NCBI GenBank assembly: GCA_041397725.1
Contig: JAWKVZ010000001.1
Location: 248,001-312,000 of the forward strand
DNA length: 64,000 bases
Origin: JAGRKR01 sp041397725
GTDB lineage: Bacteria; Pseudomonadota; Alphaproteobacteria; Rhizobiales; Hyphomicrobiaceae
Direction of reading: 5' to 3'
The position numbers were made by a program, and so were the translations under genes. Of this stretch, positions 1 to 8,609 are shown piece after piece. The notes beneath the pieces were generated by a model. That model worked only from the letters and a program-made list of their open reading frames with translations. It did not search any database and had not been told where the DNA came from. Position 1 is the first letter of the stretch. Each line of letters starts with the position of its first letter.

Positions 1-2
1 AG

Positions 3-413
3 GACAAGGACGATCCCTTCCGCCTGATGGGCTTCGGCCACCGCGTCTACAAGAACTACGACCCGCGCGCGAAGGTCATGCAGAAGACCTGCCACGAAGT
101 GCTCGACGCGCTCGGTGTTCGCAACGAGCCGCTTCTCCAGGTCGCCCTCGAGCTCGAGCGCATCGCGCTGCAGGACGAGTATTTCGTCGAGAAGAAGCTC
201 TACCCGAACATCGACTTCTACTCGGGCATCACGCTCCGGGCGATGGGCTTCCCGACGGACATGTTCACGGTGCTCTTCGCCGTGGCGCGGACGGTCGGCT
301 GGATCGCGCAGTGGAACGAGATGATCGAGGATCCCGAGCAGAAGATCGGTCGCCCGCGCCAGCTCTACATCGGCGCCGGCGAGCGGGACTACGCGCCCAT
401 CACAAAGCGCTAG
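3..413 (+). CDS. gltA: Citrate synthase, C-terminal part (5' truncated by window edge)
   Basis: Condenses acetyl-CoA with oxaloacetate in the first step of the TCA cycle, in the cytoplasm. The open frame enters from the left edge and gives about 136 residues. It contains the FGHRVYKNYDPRA block with the conserved histidine of the active site, and PNIDFYSG with the catalytic aspartate, followed by the usual C-terminal helices (IGRPRQLYIG). The true start lies outside the window. It is convergent with lpxB, with a hairpin between them. Identification is firm because this block is highly diagnostic of type II bacterial citrate synthase. Confidence 0.97.
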   Translation, partial: DKDDPFRLMGFGHRVYKNYDPRAKVMQKTCHEVLDALGVRNEPLLQVALELERIALQDEYFVEKKLYPNIDFYSGITLRAMGFPTDMFTVLFAVARTVGWIAQWNEMIEDPEQKIGRPRQLYIGAGERDYAPITKR

Positions 414-486
414 GAAGCGAGCGCTCCCGGGCGACGCGCGTCCGTCGGGACGTGTCGACCGGCTGATACGATCCTGGAACTGCGTC

Positions 487-510
487 ACGGCGCCCCTTCG
501 CGGGCGCCGT
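487..510. terminator. Hairpin between convergent gltA and lpxB
   Basis: A perfect 9-bp GC-rich stem (487-495 with 502-510) with a 6-nt loop lies between the stop codons of the + strand gltA and the - strand lpxB. Only a short T run (TTTGCG) follows on the + strand. It is probably a bidirectional, modest-strength terminator. Confidence 0.5.
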
Positions 511-531
511 TTGCGTGCCGCGCCGCGCGGT

Positions 532-1725
532 TCAGGCCGGCCGGTCCGGCACGCGCCCCCGCTCGGCCAGCGCCAGCACGATTTCAGCCGCCGCCGCGCT
601 CGGGCTTTGCGCGATTGCCATGCGGTCGGGCACCTCGCGCAGCGCCTGGAGTTGCACCTGCCGCTCAGGCGTGTCGGCAAGCAGCGGCGCCAGCGTCTCT
701 GCGAGCAGTGCGCCCGTGCACCTCTCCTGGATGAGCTCGGGAAACGCATTCCGTCCCAGCACGAGGTTCGCGAGGACAATGGTGTTTGCCGTGATCAGCC
801 GCCGCAGGAACGGCGCCGCTACGGGATCGACCACGTAGGCGACGGCCATCGGCGTGCCCGCCAGCGCCAGCTCCAGCGTCACGGTGCCGGAGGCCGCCAG
901 CGCCGCATCGGCCAGCCGGAAGGCCTTGAAGCGGTCCTCCTCGCCCTCGACGAGATGGGGCCGCAGCGGCCAGTGCGCCAACGCCTCCTCCACCGTGCCG
1001 CGCGACGCGCTGACCACCGGCAGGAGGACCTCCGGCGGGTTCGGCCCGGCGCACAGAATCCGCACGGCCTCGCCGAATGGACGCATCAGGCGCGCCACCT
1101 CGCTCGAACGACTGCCCGGCAGCACCACCAGCACCGGACGCCCCGGCGTCAGCCCGAGCCGACCGGCAAGCTCGGCGGCGTCCAGGCCGCGGATCCAGTC
1201 AAGGCGCTCGATCAGGGGGTGGCCGACATAGGTGCAATCCGGCCCGCCCAGGGCACGGTGCGCCTCCGGCTCGAACGGCAGCAAGGCCAGGAGATGATCG
1301 ACGTAGGGCCGCATCTTACGCGCCCGGCCGGGACGCCAGGCCCAGACCGACGGGCTGACGTAGTCGATGATGGGTATGCCCGGCGCACGACGGCGGACGC
1401 GTTTGGCGATCGGATGGGTAAACTCGGGACTGTCGATGATGACGAGCGCATCGGGCTCGCTGGCGATCACGGCATCGACCGTCTGGTAGACCCGGCGCAG
1501 GATGCGCGGCAGTCGCTTCAGGATCGCCAGCGGCCCCATCACCGCGACGTCGTCGAGCGGAAACTGCGAGACCAGCCCCTGTGCTTCCATGGCGTCGCCG
1601 CCGACCCCGAGATAGCGCACGCTGCCCTTGCGGCGCGCGTTGATCGCGGCCATGAGCTTGCCGCCCAGCGCGTCGCCGGAATGCTCACCGGCGATCACGA
1701 AGAGGCGCACCTGACTTCTGGCCAT
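532..1725 (-). CDS. lpxB: Lipid-A-disaccharide synthase
   Basis: Family GT19 glycosyltransferase that joins UDP-2,3-diacylglucosamine and lipid X to make the lipid A disaccharide at the inner membrane. The 397-residue product starts MARSQVRLFVIAGEHSGD, the typical N-terminal block. It carries the SPSVWAWRPGRA signature near residue 120 and PGSRSSEVARL near residue 190. The frame stays open upstream, but that extension is arginine-rich noise overlapping lpxI, so the ATG at 1725 is chosen. It lies 8 bp after lpxI and is the last gene of lpxD-fabZ-lpxA-lpxI-lpxB. It takes the product of LpxI as a substrate. Confidence 0.96.
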   Translation of the reverse strand: MARSQVRLFVIAGEHSGDALGGKLMAAINARRKGSVRYLGVGGDAMEAQGLVSQFPLDDVAVMGPLAILKRLPRILRRVYQTVDAVIASEPDALVIIDSPEFTHPIAKRVRRRAPGIPIIDYVSPSVWAWRPGRARKMRPYVDHLLALLPFEPEAHRALGGPDCTYVGHPLIERLDWIRGLDAAELAGRLGLTPGRPVLVVLPGSRSSEVARLMRPFGEAVRILCAGPNPPEVLLPVVSASRGTVEEALAHWPLRPHLVEGEEDRFKAFRLADAALAASGTVTLELALAGTPMAVAYVVDPVAAPFLRRLITANTIVLANLVLGRNAFPELIQERCTGALLAETLAPLLADTPERQVQLQALREVPDRMAIAQSPSAAAAEIVLALAERGRVPDRPA

Positions 1726-1733
1726 GCGATCCC

Positions 1734-3113
1734 TCAGCACGTGTCCGGCTCCGATCCCCCCGCACCGTGCGTCGTCGCGCAGGGCGCGGCCGCCGATGCG
1801 ATGGCGAGGAACATGCCCGCCGCCCGAGCCCGCTCGATCGCGGCCGGGGCGAGATCCGCGGCGGCCGGCGTCCAGACCACGCCGGCGAGCCCCACCTGCC
1901 GCGCCATGTCCACGACCTCGTCGGCACTCTGCGGCGGCGCGATCCCGCCGCCCCTGTCGCTCGCCACGACCAGCACGCCGAGCCGGCGACCGGCGGCCAT
2001 GCGTCCCCACTGGCGCAGCGTCGTGCACCGCTCGAGCAGCGCGCGAGTCCCTTCCGCGGCCTCGACCGCCACGACATACTCGCGCATGACGACAGCCGCC
2101 CGCCCCGTCCCGAAGGGTTGCAGGCGCCGCACGGTCTCGAGGCCCATGCGCACGTCTCGCATGGCGCCCTTGCCGAGGCGGCGGCGCGTCAGCACGGAGA
2201 GGTCGTCCAGCGCGCGCGGCTCGTCGCGGGCAGCGCAGGGTTCTGCCGCGTCAGCGCCCTCATGGGCGACGCCGGAAACGAAAAGGCCGAGGTCTTCGGC
2301 AGCGGCCACGGTCGTGTCCCGCTCGGCCATCAGCACCTTGCCGGCCTCGACCGCAATGCCGGCGAGCCCGGCCGCACCCGCCAGCGCCACGGTGCGCGGA
2401 CCGATTGCCGGCATGTCCACCCGCAGCTCCTGTCCGGGCTTCGGCCGCTTCACGAGAACACCGCTCGCCTCAGGGCGTGGGTCTTGCCCCTGAGCTTGCG
2501 CCAGCACCAGGCGGGCGCGCTCCAGCATGCGATCCGTCCCCTCCGCGCCCTCGATCGCCACGACGCGGCCATGCGCGACCACAGCGGCCTGCCCGACGTC
2601 GAGCGTGCCGAGCGCCCCGACCACGCCGAAGCCCTTGCGCATGTCGGCCAGATCCCCGGTGCGCGGGCGATGGGTGCCGCGAGGACCAGCGGCCACCAGC
2701 AGATCGGGTGCGATCTCGTGAACGCCACGCACCACGAAGCCCTTGCCTTCGAAGAAGCGCACCACACGGGTCAGGACGGAATCATCACCGCCGAACAGCA
2801 GCCGCACCAGCACGGGAAGGCTCAGGACGAAGCCGAGGTCGGGGCGGAGCTTGCCGAGGTCGGGCCGGCGCACGCTGCCGACGATGACCAGCTCGCGGCA
2901 ACCCTGATCCCTCAGCGTGCGCAGAATGTGCCCGATGGCGCCCCAGCGCACCCACGTGTGCGGAAAGGCGGCGATCTCCGCCTGTCTGGCTTCACCGACG
3001 ATGGCCAGGATGTGCACGCGGCGGCCACGCGCCACAGCATTGGCGGCCAGCTCAATGGGGACCCCGCCGCCGCCTGCGAGAATGCCGAGTGGTGTCCCCG
3101 GCCCCGCTGCCAC
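1734..3113 (-). CDS. lpxI: UDP-2,3-diacylglucosamine pyrophosphatase LpxI with duplicated C-terminal domain
   Basis: LpxI (DUF1009) hydrolyses UDP-2,3-diacylglucosamine to lipid X and UMP; it replaces LpxH in alphaproteobacteria. The start is GTG 3113, just after the lpxA stop and preceded by GAGAG. The N-terminal domain spans about residues 8-135 (GILAGGGGVPIELA). The catalytic C-terminal domain spans about 139-280, with GVLVKRPKPGQELRVDMPAIG. LpxI is normally about 270-290 residues; this product is 459. Residues about 311-442 resemble the C-terminal domain a second time: MRDVRMGLETV and AVVMREYVVAVEAAEGTRALLER match MRKGFGVVGAL and AVVAHGRVVAIEGAEGTDRMLER. In the second copy the acidic KPGQ..R.D motif is replaced by a Gly/Pro-rich stretch, so it is probably non-catalytic. 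The frame is open throughout and ends 8 bp before lpxB. Confidence 0.9.
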   Translation of the reverse strand: MAAGPGTPLGILAGGGGVPIELAANAVARGRRVHILAIVGEARQAEIAAFPHTWVRWGAIGHILRTLRDQGCRELVIVGSVRRPDLGKLRPDLGFVLSLPVLVRLLFGGDDSVLTRVVRFFEGKGFVVRGVHEIAPDLLVAAGPRGTHRPRTGDLADMRKGFGVVGALGTLDVGQAAVVAHGRVVAIEGAEGTDRMLERARLVLAQAQGQDPRPEASGVLVKRPKPGQELRVDMPAIGPRTVALAGAAGLAGIAVEAGKVLMAERDTTVAAAEDLGLFVSGVAHEGADAAEPCAARDEPRALDDLSVLTRRRLGKGAMRDVRMGLETVRRLQPFGTGRAAVVMREYVVAVEAAEGTRALLERCTTLRQWGRMAAGRRLGVLVVASDRGGGIAPPQSADEVVDMARQVGLAGVVWTPAAADLAPAAIERARAAGMFLAIASAAAPCATTHGAGGSEPDTC

Positions 3114-3115
3114 CC

Positions 3116-3922
3116 TCAGCTCTCGTGCATGGCTTGCGGCGTGCAGAGCGACCGCTTGCCGCCCTCGCGGATGAAGGCGAGGATCTCCGCGACGATGGGA
3201 TGACTGCCGAACTCCACGCCCACATCCTCGACGCGCTCCATGAGCGTGCCCTCGTTGGCGAAGAGCAGACGATAGGCGCGCCGGAGATCGTGGATATCGG
3301 CACGAGAGAAGCCGCGCCGTTGCAGGCCGACGATATTGAGGCCGGACAGATGCGCCCGGTTGCCGATCGCCATCCCGTAGGGGATGAGATCGTTCTCCAG
3401 GCCCGACATGCCGCCGACGAAGGCGTGGGCGCCGACGCGCGCGAACTGGATCACGGCGGCGCCACCGCCGATGATCGCGAAGTCGCCGACGGTGCAGTGT
3501 CCCGCCAGCATGACGTTGTTGGAGAAGATGACGTTGTTGCCGACGTGGCAATCATGACCCACGTGTGAATTGGCGAGGAAGGCGCAGCCATCGCCGACCA
3601 CCGTCTCCATGCCGCCGCCGGTCGTCCCCGGGTTCATCGTGACGCCTTCGCGGATGATGCAGTCCGCACCGATCGCGAGACGCGAACGCTCGCCCTGATA
3701 CTTCAGGTCCTGCGGCTGATGACCGATCGAGGCGAACGGAAAAATGCGCGTGCGCGGGCCGACAGACGTGATGCCGTCCAGCACGACATGCGAGACGAGC
3801 TCGCAGCCGTCGCCGAGCGTCACTTCCGCGCCGACGCAGCAATAGGGGCCGATGCGCACGCCCGCACCGAGAGTGGCGCCGGGCGCGACAACGGCCGTCG
3901 CATGGATCAGGCTCTCAGCCAT
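3116..3922 (-). CDS. lpxA: Acyl-[ACP]--UDP-N-acetylglucosamine O-acyltransferase
   Basis: Transfers a 3-hydroxyacyl chain from ACP to the 3-OH of UDP-GlcNAc, the first step of lipid A synthesis, in the cytosol. The 268 residues are mostly left-handed beta-helix hexapeptide repeats (about 7-185) followed by a helical C-terminal domain. NSHVGHDCHVGN (residues 119-130) contains the catalytic base, His123 here, equivalent to E. coli His125. Length matches the family. The start overlaps the end of fabZ by 8 bp, indicating translational coupling. Confidence 0.97.
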   Translation of the reverse strand: MAESLIHATAVVAPGATLGAGVRIGPYCCVGAEVTLGDGCELVSHVVLDGITSVGPRTRIFPFASIGHQPQDLKYQGERSRLAIGADCIIREGVTMNPGTTGGGMETVVGDGCAFLANSHVGHDCHVGNNVIFSNNVMLAGHCTVGDFAIIGGGAAVIQFARVGAHAFVGGMSGLENDLIPYGMAIGNRAHLSGLNIVGLQRRGFSRADIHDLRRAYRLLFANEGTLMERVEDVGVEFGSHPIVAEILAFIREGGKRSLCTPQAMHES

Positions 3923-4415
3923 TCCGTTCCAAGAATGCTCGGGTGTCTTCGGTATCGACGATCATAGCGCTGACTTCCGCCTCGGCGGCGACCTTGCCGT
4001 CCACGCGGGCCGCACCGTAGAAGCGCCAGGCGCGTCCGCGGCTGCGGATCTTGCGAACATGATAGTGGAGCTGATCGCCAGGCACGACGGGCTTGCGGAA
4101 TTTCGCCTTGTCGATCCCCATGAAATACACGAGCTGCGGCACGTAGCTCGTGCCGAGGCTGGCAATGCACAAGGCGCCGGCGGTCTGCGCGAGCCCTTCG
4201 ATGATCAGCACCCCCGGCATGACCGGGAAGTCGGGGAAATGTCCCTGGAAGAACGGCTCGTTGGCCGTCACATTCTTGATGCCGATCGCCGACTCGTCGC
4301 CCTTCATGTCGATGATCTTGTCGACGAGAAGGAACGGATAACGGTGCGGCAGAAGTTGGCGAAGCCTGCCGATGTCCGCAGTCCCGAGCTCCGTTTCATT
4401 TGCGCCGTCAGCCAT
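3915..4415 (-). CDS. fabZ: 3-hydroxyacyl-[ACP] dehydratase
   Basis: Dehydrates 3-hydroxyacyl-ACP in type II fatty acid synthesis. It competes with LpxA and LpxD for 3-hydroxyacyl-ACP, which fits its place between them. The 166-residue hot-dog-fold protein has LLPHRYPFLLVDKI and GHFPDFPVMPG, with the catalytic His59 and Glu73. The ATG at 4415 is chosen: the frame stays open further upstream but overlaps lpxD and has no family similarity there. The final 8 bp overlap the lpxA start. Confidence 0.96.
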   Translation of the reverse strand: MADGANETELGTADIGRLRQLLPHRYPFLLVDKIIDMKGDESAIGIKNVTANEPFFQGHFPDFPVMPGVLIIEGLAQTAGALCIASLGTSYVPQLVYFMGIDKAKFRKPVVPGDQLHYHVRKIRSRGRAWRFYGAARVDGKVAAEAEVSAMIVDTEDTRAFLERNG

Positions 4416-4462
4416 AACGTCGTGCTCCGTACCGCAACGACCCCTGTCGTTGCTGTTCGCCT

Positions 4463-5512
4463 CTAGTCCTCGGTGCGCCCGCGATGGCGCAGGCCGAGTT
4501 GCCGCACCGCGGCTACTTCGCGCGCCCACTCCCGGAAGGGCCGCGCCGGTGTACCGCCCATCTTGGCGCCGGGCGGCACGTCGTTCTTCGCATGGCAGCC
4601 GCCAGCGATCTGGGCTCCCTTGCCGATGCGAATATGCCCAACCGCACCCGACTGTCCACCCATCACGACATAATCCTCGATCGTCACCGAGCCGGAGATG
4701 CCGGTTTGACCGACGATGACGCAATGACGTCCGATCATGACGTTGTGCCCGATTTGAACGAGATTATCAATTTTGGTGCCCTCACCGATCACCGTATCCT
4801 TAAGCGCACCCCGGTCCACCGTGGAATTGGCGCCGATTTCCACCTTGTCCTGAATGATGACGCGGCCGATCTGCGGCACCTTGAGATGCCCACCGGGCCC
4901 CATGGCGAAGCCGAACCCGTCCTGCCCCACCTTGACGCCGGCGTGAACGATCACGCCGTCGCCCACCAGCGCATGGGTGAGCACCGCCCCGGGGCCGACA
5001 AAGCTATTGCGCCCGACGCAGACGCGATAACCGATCACGGCTCCGGCCGCGATGACGCTCCCCCGCCCGATCCGCGCCTCCCGCCCGACGACGGCGCCGG
5101 GCTCGATCACCGCGCCGTCCTCGATCTCGGCACTGGCGTGCACCCCGCCGATAGTTTCGGACGCGCTGCATTCCGCCGCGCGCGGATGGGCTGCCTCAGG
5201 GTAGAAGCGGGCCAGCGCCAGGGCATAGGAGCGATAGGGCGTCCGCGTCACCAGGGCCGCCACGCCCGGCGGCAGGCGATCCACGAACTGCGGCGCCAGG
5301 AAGCACGCGCCCGCGCGCGTCTCCTTCAACTGATCGACATACTTGCGGTTCTCGAAGAACGCCAAATGCTCGGGACCAGCCTCGGCCAGCGGACGGATGT
5401 CGTGGACGAGCCGGTCCGCCAAGTCAGGCGTCGTCAGCTCGGCCTCGCAGGTTCGCAGCATGTCGCCCAGAGCGAAGGGCCCCATCCGGCGAAAGAACCC
5501 AGGATGCTCCAT
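4463..5512 (-). CDS. lpxD: UDP-3-O-acylglucosamine N-acyltransferase
   Basis: Adds the second, N-linked, 3-hydroxyacyl chain in lipid A synthesis. The 349-residue product has an N-terminal uridine-binding domain (about 1-110) and then a long hexapeptide-repeat beta-helix. QIGHNVMIG contains the catalytic histidine. A GGAGG sits immediately 5' of the chosen ATG, so a start a few codons downstream (Met10) cannot be excluded. It is first in the lpx operon. A terminator and about 550 bp of non-coding DNA separate it from bamA, so it probably has its own promoter. Confidence 0.95.
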   Translation of the reverse strand: MEHPGFFRRMGPFALGDMLRTCEAELTTPDLADRLVHDIRPLAEAGPEHLAFFENRKYVDQLKETRAGACFLAPQFVDRLPPGVAALVTRTPYRSYALALARFYPEAAHPRAAECSASETIGGVHASAEIEDGAVIEPGAVVGREARIGRGSVIAAGAVIGYRVCVGRNSFVGPGAVLTHALVGDGVIVHAGVKVGQDGFGFAMGPGGHLKVPQIGRVIIQDKVEIGANSTVDRGALKDTVIGEGTKIDNLVQIGHNVMIGRHCVIVGQTGISGSVTIEDYVVMGGQSGAVGHIRIGKGAQIAGGCHAKNDVPPGAKMGGTPARPFREWAREVAAVRQLGLRHRGRTED

Positions 5513-6059
5513 CCTCCAGGTGACCTTTCATCGTTGACCTGTCGTTGCCCGGCACGCTGTCGCAGGGACGCCGCGTCCGTGCAGGTCGATCCACTCTTGC
5601 TCGAGACCGTGCTTCGAGCGCTCGACATCCAGGCTTTGATGCGCGTGCGCTCGCAAAGCCGCCGTGACCGGCGACCGCATGCGTATACCCTAGCCCAACG
5701 GCCTCCATATCGCATCCGCCAAGACGTCACGACCACGCATCGTCCCCGGAAATACAGGGGACCAGCGCCCCTCACCGACGCTGCCAATGGCAAGAGCGGC
5801 GCCCGTCACGACGCTCGACGGGTTGGGCCATGTCAGCGCCCGACCGCCGATGTCCCGTGCCGTCACGGGGGGGCACCGAGGCTGCGTCCCCTCGCTGCGA
5901 TCCCAAATCAGCGAACGCGCCTCGGACGCCAACTCGCGGCCCACTCGACCCGCGCCGTCGCGCCTAACGACCACCAATCGCACGACCGGGACACAGCGTT
6001 GCGCATCCCCGCGGCCGATTTCGAGTGGCGGCTCGCCCCCGTTTAGCCCTTCAGACACG
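5513..6059. other. Non-coding gap upstream of lpxD
   Basis: About 550 bp between the lpxD start and the bamA terminator. Open frames here on both strands are arginine/proline-rich GC artefacts without family features. The lpx operon promoter should lie here, but I see no convincing -35/-10 pair. The periplasmic chaperone gene skp, which follows bamA in many proteobacteria, is absent. Confidence 0.6.
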
Positions 6060-6085
6060 AAAAAAGGGCCCGACGCATCGGGCCC
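6060..6085 (-). terminator. Rho-independent terminator of bamA
   Basis: A perfect 8-bp stem GGGCCCGA/TCGGGCCC with loop CGCA (on the + strand, 6066-6073 and 6078-6085). On the - strand it is followed by six T residues. It lies 20 bp after the bamA stop and separates bamA from the lpx genes. Confidence 0.92.
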
Positions 6086-6105
6086 TCTTTCTCGGATCGC
6101 ACGCC

Positions 6106-8448
6106 TTAGAACTTCGTAGAGGCGCCGAAGCGGAAGAACTGCTTGTCGTCGTACTTCTCGCTCGTGATCACGTAGGCGAAGTCGGCGCGCAACGGACCAA
6201 GTGGCGAGTTCCAGAGGATGCTGCCACCCACCGAGGACCGCAGCGAGGCGTCATCCGCGAGCACGATCTTGCCCTCGGCATTGAGCCGCTTTGCACCCGC
6301 ACCGGCACCGAACAGCGAGCCAGCGTCCACGAACACCGCGCCGCTGATCCCAAGCTCGTCCGGAAGGAACGGGAAGGGGAAGCGCATTTCGGCCGTCGCG
6401 GCGTAGAACGTCGAGCCGCCGAGCGCGTCCCGCGTCGTCAGATCGCGCGGGCCGAGACCCGACCGGTCGAAGCCGCGGATGGTCTCGCCACCCTTGTAGT
6501 AGAGGTCGATCAGGCGAACGTCGTCCCCACCCCAACCGAAGATGTGCCCACCGATGACGCGGCCGACGAGGGTCACCTTGTTCGCGATCGGATAATACGC
6601 GCGCATCTCGATCAAGCTGCGCACATACTGAACGTCACCGCCAACACCAGCGAAATCCTGGGCAGCGAGGAAGTAGAAGCCGCGCGTCGGCGTGCGCGTA
6701 TGGTTGCGCGCGTCGTAGACCACGGAGTAGCCCACGGACGAGGTCCAAGCCGTACCCGCAGCCTCCTTGACCGCCAGAGACGCGAGGTCCTGGACATCGT
6801 AGAGCTGGTCGCGCGACAGCGTGTAGTTCAGACCGAGCCAGAGGTTCTCCGCAACGGGGAAGCCGATGCGCAGGGCGCCGCCAGACTTACGGCTGCGGAA
6901 GGACGATGTGCTGGAGCTATCGACTTCCTTGTGGAAGAGATCGAAGCCCGCCGACAGGTTCTGGTCGAGGAAGCGCGGCTCGGTGAAGCTGAGATCCACC
7001 TGGATGCGTTCGGCGCTGCCGCCGAGTTTCAGCCGCAGGAACTGGCCCCGCCCCAGCAGGTTGCGCTCAGTGATGCTGACATCGCCGATCACGCCCTCGC
7101 TCGTGGAGTAGCCAGCACCGAACGACAGCTCACCCGTGGACTGCTCCTCGACATAGACCGAGAGGACCACGCGGTCCGCCGCCGTGCCATGGCTGCGCTT
7201 GATCGTGACCTTCTTGAAGAAGCCCAGGGCCTCCAGCCGCTTCTTGGCGCGATCCACCATCAGTGGGTTGAAGGCATCGCCCTCGGCCAGCCGGAACTCG
7301 CGACGGATGACGTAGTCGCGTGTCCGCGTGTTGCCGATGACGTTGATGCGCTCGATGTAGACGCGCGGCCCCTCGTCGATTGCATACGTGACGGCGATCG
7401 TGCGGGTTGCGGCGTCACGCTGCACCCGCGGCCGGACGCGCGCGAAGGCATAGCCGCGCTCGGCGACCATGAGCGTCAGCTTCTCGGTCGTCTTCTCGAT
7501 CTGACTGGCGTTGAAGATCGTGCCCTGCGTCGTCAGGAGAGCGCTGCGAAGGGTCGCCGTATCGAGAGAGCGCAGCGAACTCTGGATGCTGACCGCGCCG
7601 AAGTTGTAGAGCGGCCCCTCTTCGATCGTGAAGGTGATGAAGAAGCCGCTACCGTCACGGTCGAGCTGGGCATTGCCCGAGATGACCGTGGCATCGGCGT
7701 AGCCGTTCTTCAGGTAGAACTGGCGCAGCAACTCACGGTCCAGAGCGACGCGGTCGGCGTCGTAGATATTCGTCGGCTTCAGGAAGCTCAGCAGCGAGGT
7801 CTGCGTCGTCGTGATGACGTCGCGCAACTGCGAGCCCGTGAAGGCGCGATTGCCGATGAAGCTGATGCTCTTGACCTTGGTGGCAGAGCCCTCGCGGATC
7901 TCGAACACGACATCGACGCGGTTCGAGCCCTGCTGAATGATCTTCGGCTCGACGTGGGCCGAGTACATGCCCTGACGCCGATAGACGTCGAGGATGCGCT
8001 GTACGTCGGCGATCACTTTGGCGCGGGTATAGACGGCGCGCGGCTTGAGCTGGATCTCGGTCTGCAGCGTCGTCGACTCGACCTCGCGGTTGCCCTCGAA
8101 GGCGATCCGATTGACGACCGGGTTCTCCATCACCTGCACGAGCACGACGTTGCCCTGGCGCGCGATGCGCACGTCGGCGAACAGGCCGGTGGCGAACAGC
8201 GCCTTGATGGAGCCGTCGACCTTCGCCGGGCTGTAGGAGTCACCAATGTTGAATTGAAGGTAGGAGCGAACCGTCTCCGGCTCGACACGCCTGTTGCCCG
8301 AGACCCGGATGTCCCGAATCACGACCGTCTGTGCTTCGGCCCTGTCCGCCAGCGACACGGCGAGAACGCCGTTGAACGCCGACAAGCCGAGCAGAACGCC
8401 AAGGGCTACCCACCCTCCCCTGACGCACGTCGTCCAGAACTTAGGCAT
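6106..8448 (-). CDS. bamA: Outer membrane protein assembly factor BamA
   Basis: Essential Omp85-family pore that folds and inserts beta-barrel proteins into the outer membrane. The 780-residue product begins MPKFWTTCVRGG and has a signal peptide ending at about residue 39 (ADRAEA, then Q). Five POTRA domains follow (about 40-365; TVVIRDIRVSGNRRVEPET opens the first), then the barrel. The barrel carries ETIRGFDRSGLGPRD, the conserved (V/I)RGF lock of strand 6, and ends in a C-terminal Phe. The frame is open 31 codons further upstream, but the signal peptide fixes the start. It follows rseP, the usual order. Confidence 0.97.
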   Translation of the reverse strand: MPKFWTTCVRGGWVALGVLLGLSAFNGVLAVSLADRAEAQTVVIRDIRVSGNRRVEPETVRSYLQFNIGDSYSPAKVDGSIKALFATGLFADVRIARQGNVVLVQVMENPVVNRIAFEGNREVESTTLQTEIQLKPRAVYTRAKVIADVQRILDVYRRQGMYSAHVEPKIIQQGSNRVDVVFEIREGSATKVKSISFIGNRAFTGSQLRDVITTTQTSLLSFLKPTNIYDADRVALDRELLRQFYLKNGYADATVISGNAQLDRDGSGFFITFTIEEGPLYNFGAVSIQSSLRSLDTATLRSALLTTQGTIFNASQIEKTTEKLTLMVAERGYAFARVRPRVQRDAATRTIAVTYAIDEGPRVYIERINVIGNTRTRDYVIRREFRLAEGDAFNPLMVDRAKKRLEALGFFKKVTIKRSHGTAADRVVLSVYVEEQSTGELSFGAGYSTSEGVIGDVSITERNLLGRGQFLRLKLGGSAERIQVDLSFTEPRFLDQNLSAGFDLFHKEVDSSSTSSFRSRKSGGALRIGFPVAENLWLGLNYTLSRDQLYDVQDLASLAVKEAAGTAWTSSVGYSVVYDARNHTRTPTRGFYFLAAQDFAGVGGDVQYVRSLIEMRAYYPIANKVTLVGRVIGGHIFGWGGDDVRLIDLYYKGGETIRGFDRSGLGPRDLTTRDALGGSTFYAATAEMRFPFPFLPDELGISGAVFVDAGSLFGAGAGAKRLNAEGKIVLADDASLRSSVGGSILWNSPLGPLRADFAYVITSEKYDDKQFFRFGASTKF

Positions 8449-8609
8449 TCTATACGTGCCCCTGTTTGCCGATCCCCCGAGTTCTTTTCCCTGTTCGTCG
8501 GCGGCGAACGGGCTCTTCCGTGAGCTCGCAATACGAACCACGAATGCCTTCGTTTTAACGATTCAGAAAGCCTTCTGGAAGTGGCAAGTTTGCCCCACCG
8601 CAGAGGAAT

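Noticed and set aside
1741..2200. LpxI extension as a separate, frameshifted gene
   Set aside because: The frame is continuous from the first LpxI domain with no stop, and no start with a ribosome-binding site stands out at the domain boundary. A fused protein is the simpler reading.
6025..8523. 832-codon + strand open frame opposite bamA
   Set aside because: Its product is rich in Arg, Asp, His and Ala with no recognisable domain. It lies exactly antisense to a complete BamA. In high-GC DNA such antisense frames are expected.
8566..8594. Sigma-E-like site (AACTT ... TCTGA) upstream of bamA
   Set aside because: The spacer is 18 bp rather than about 16, the upstream GG is absent, and the classical enterobacterial sigma-E regulon is not expected here.
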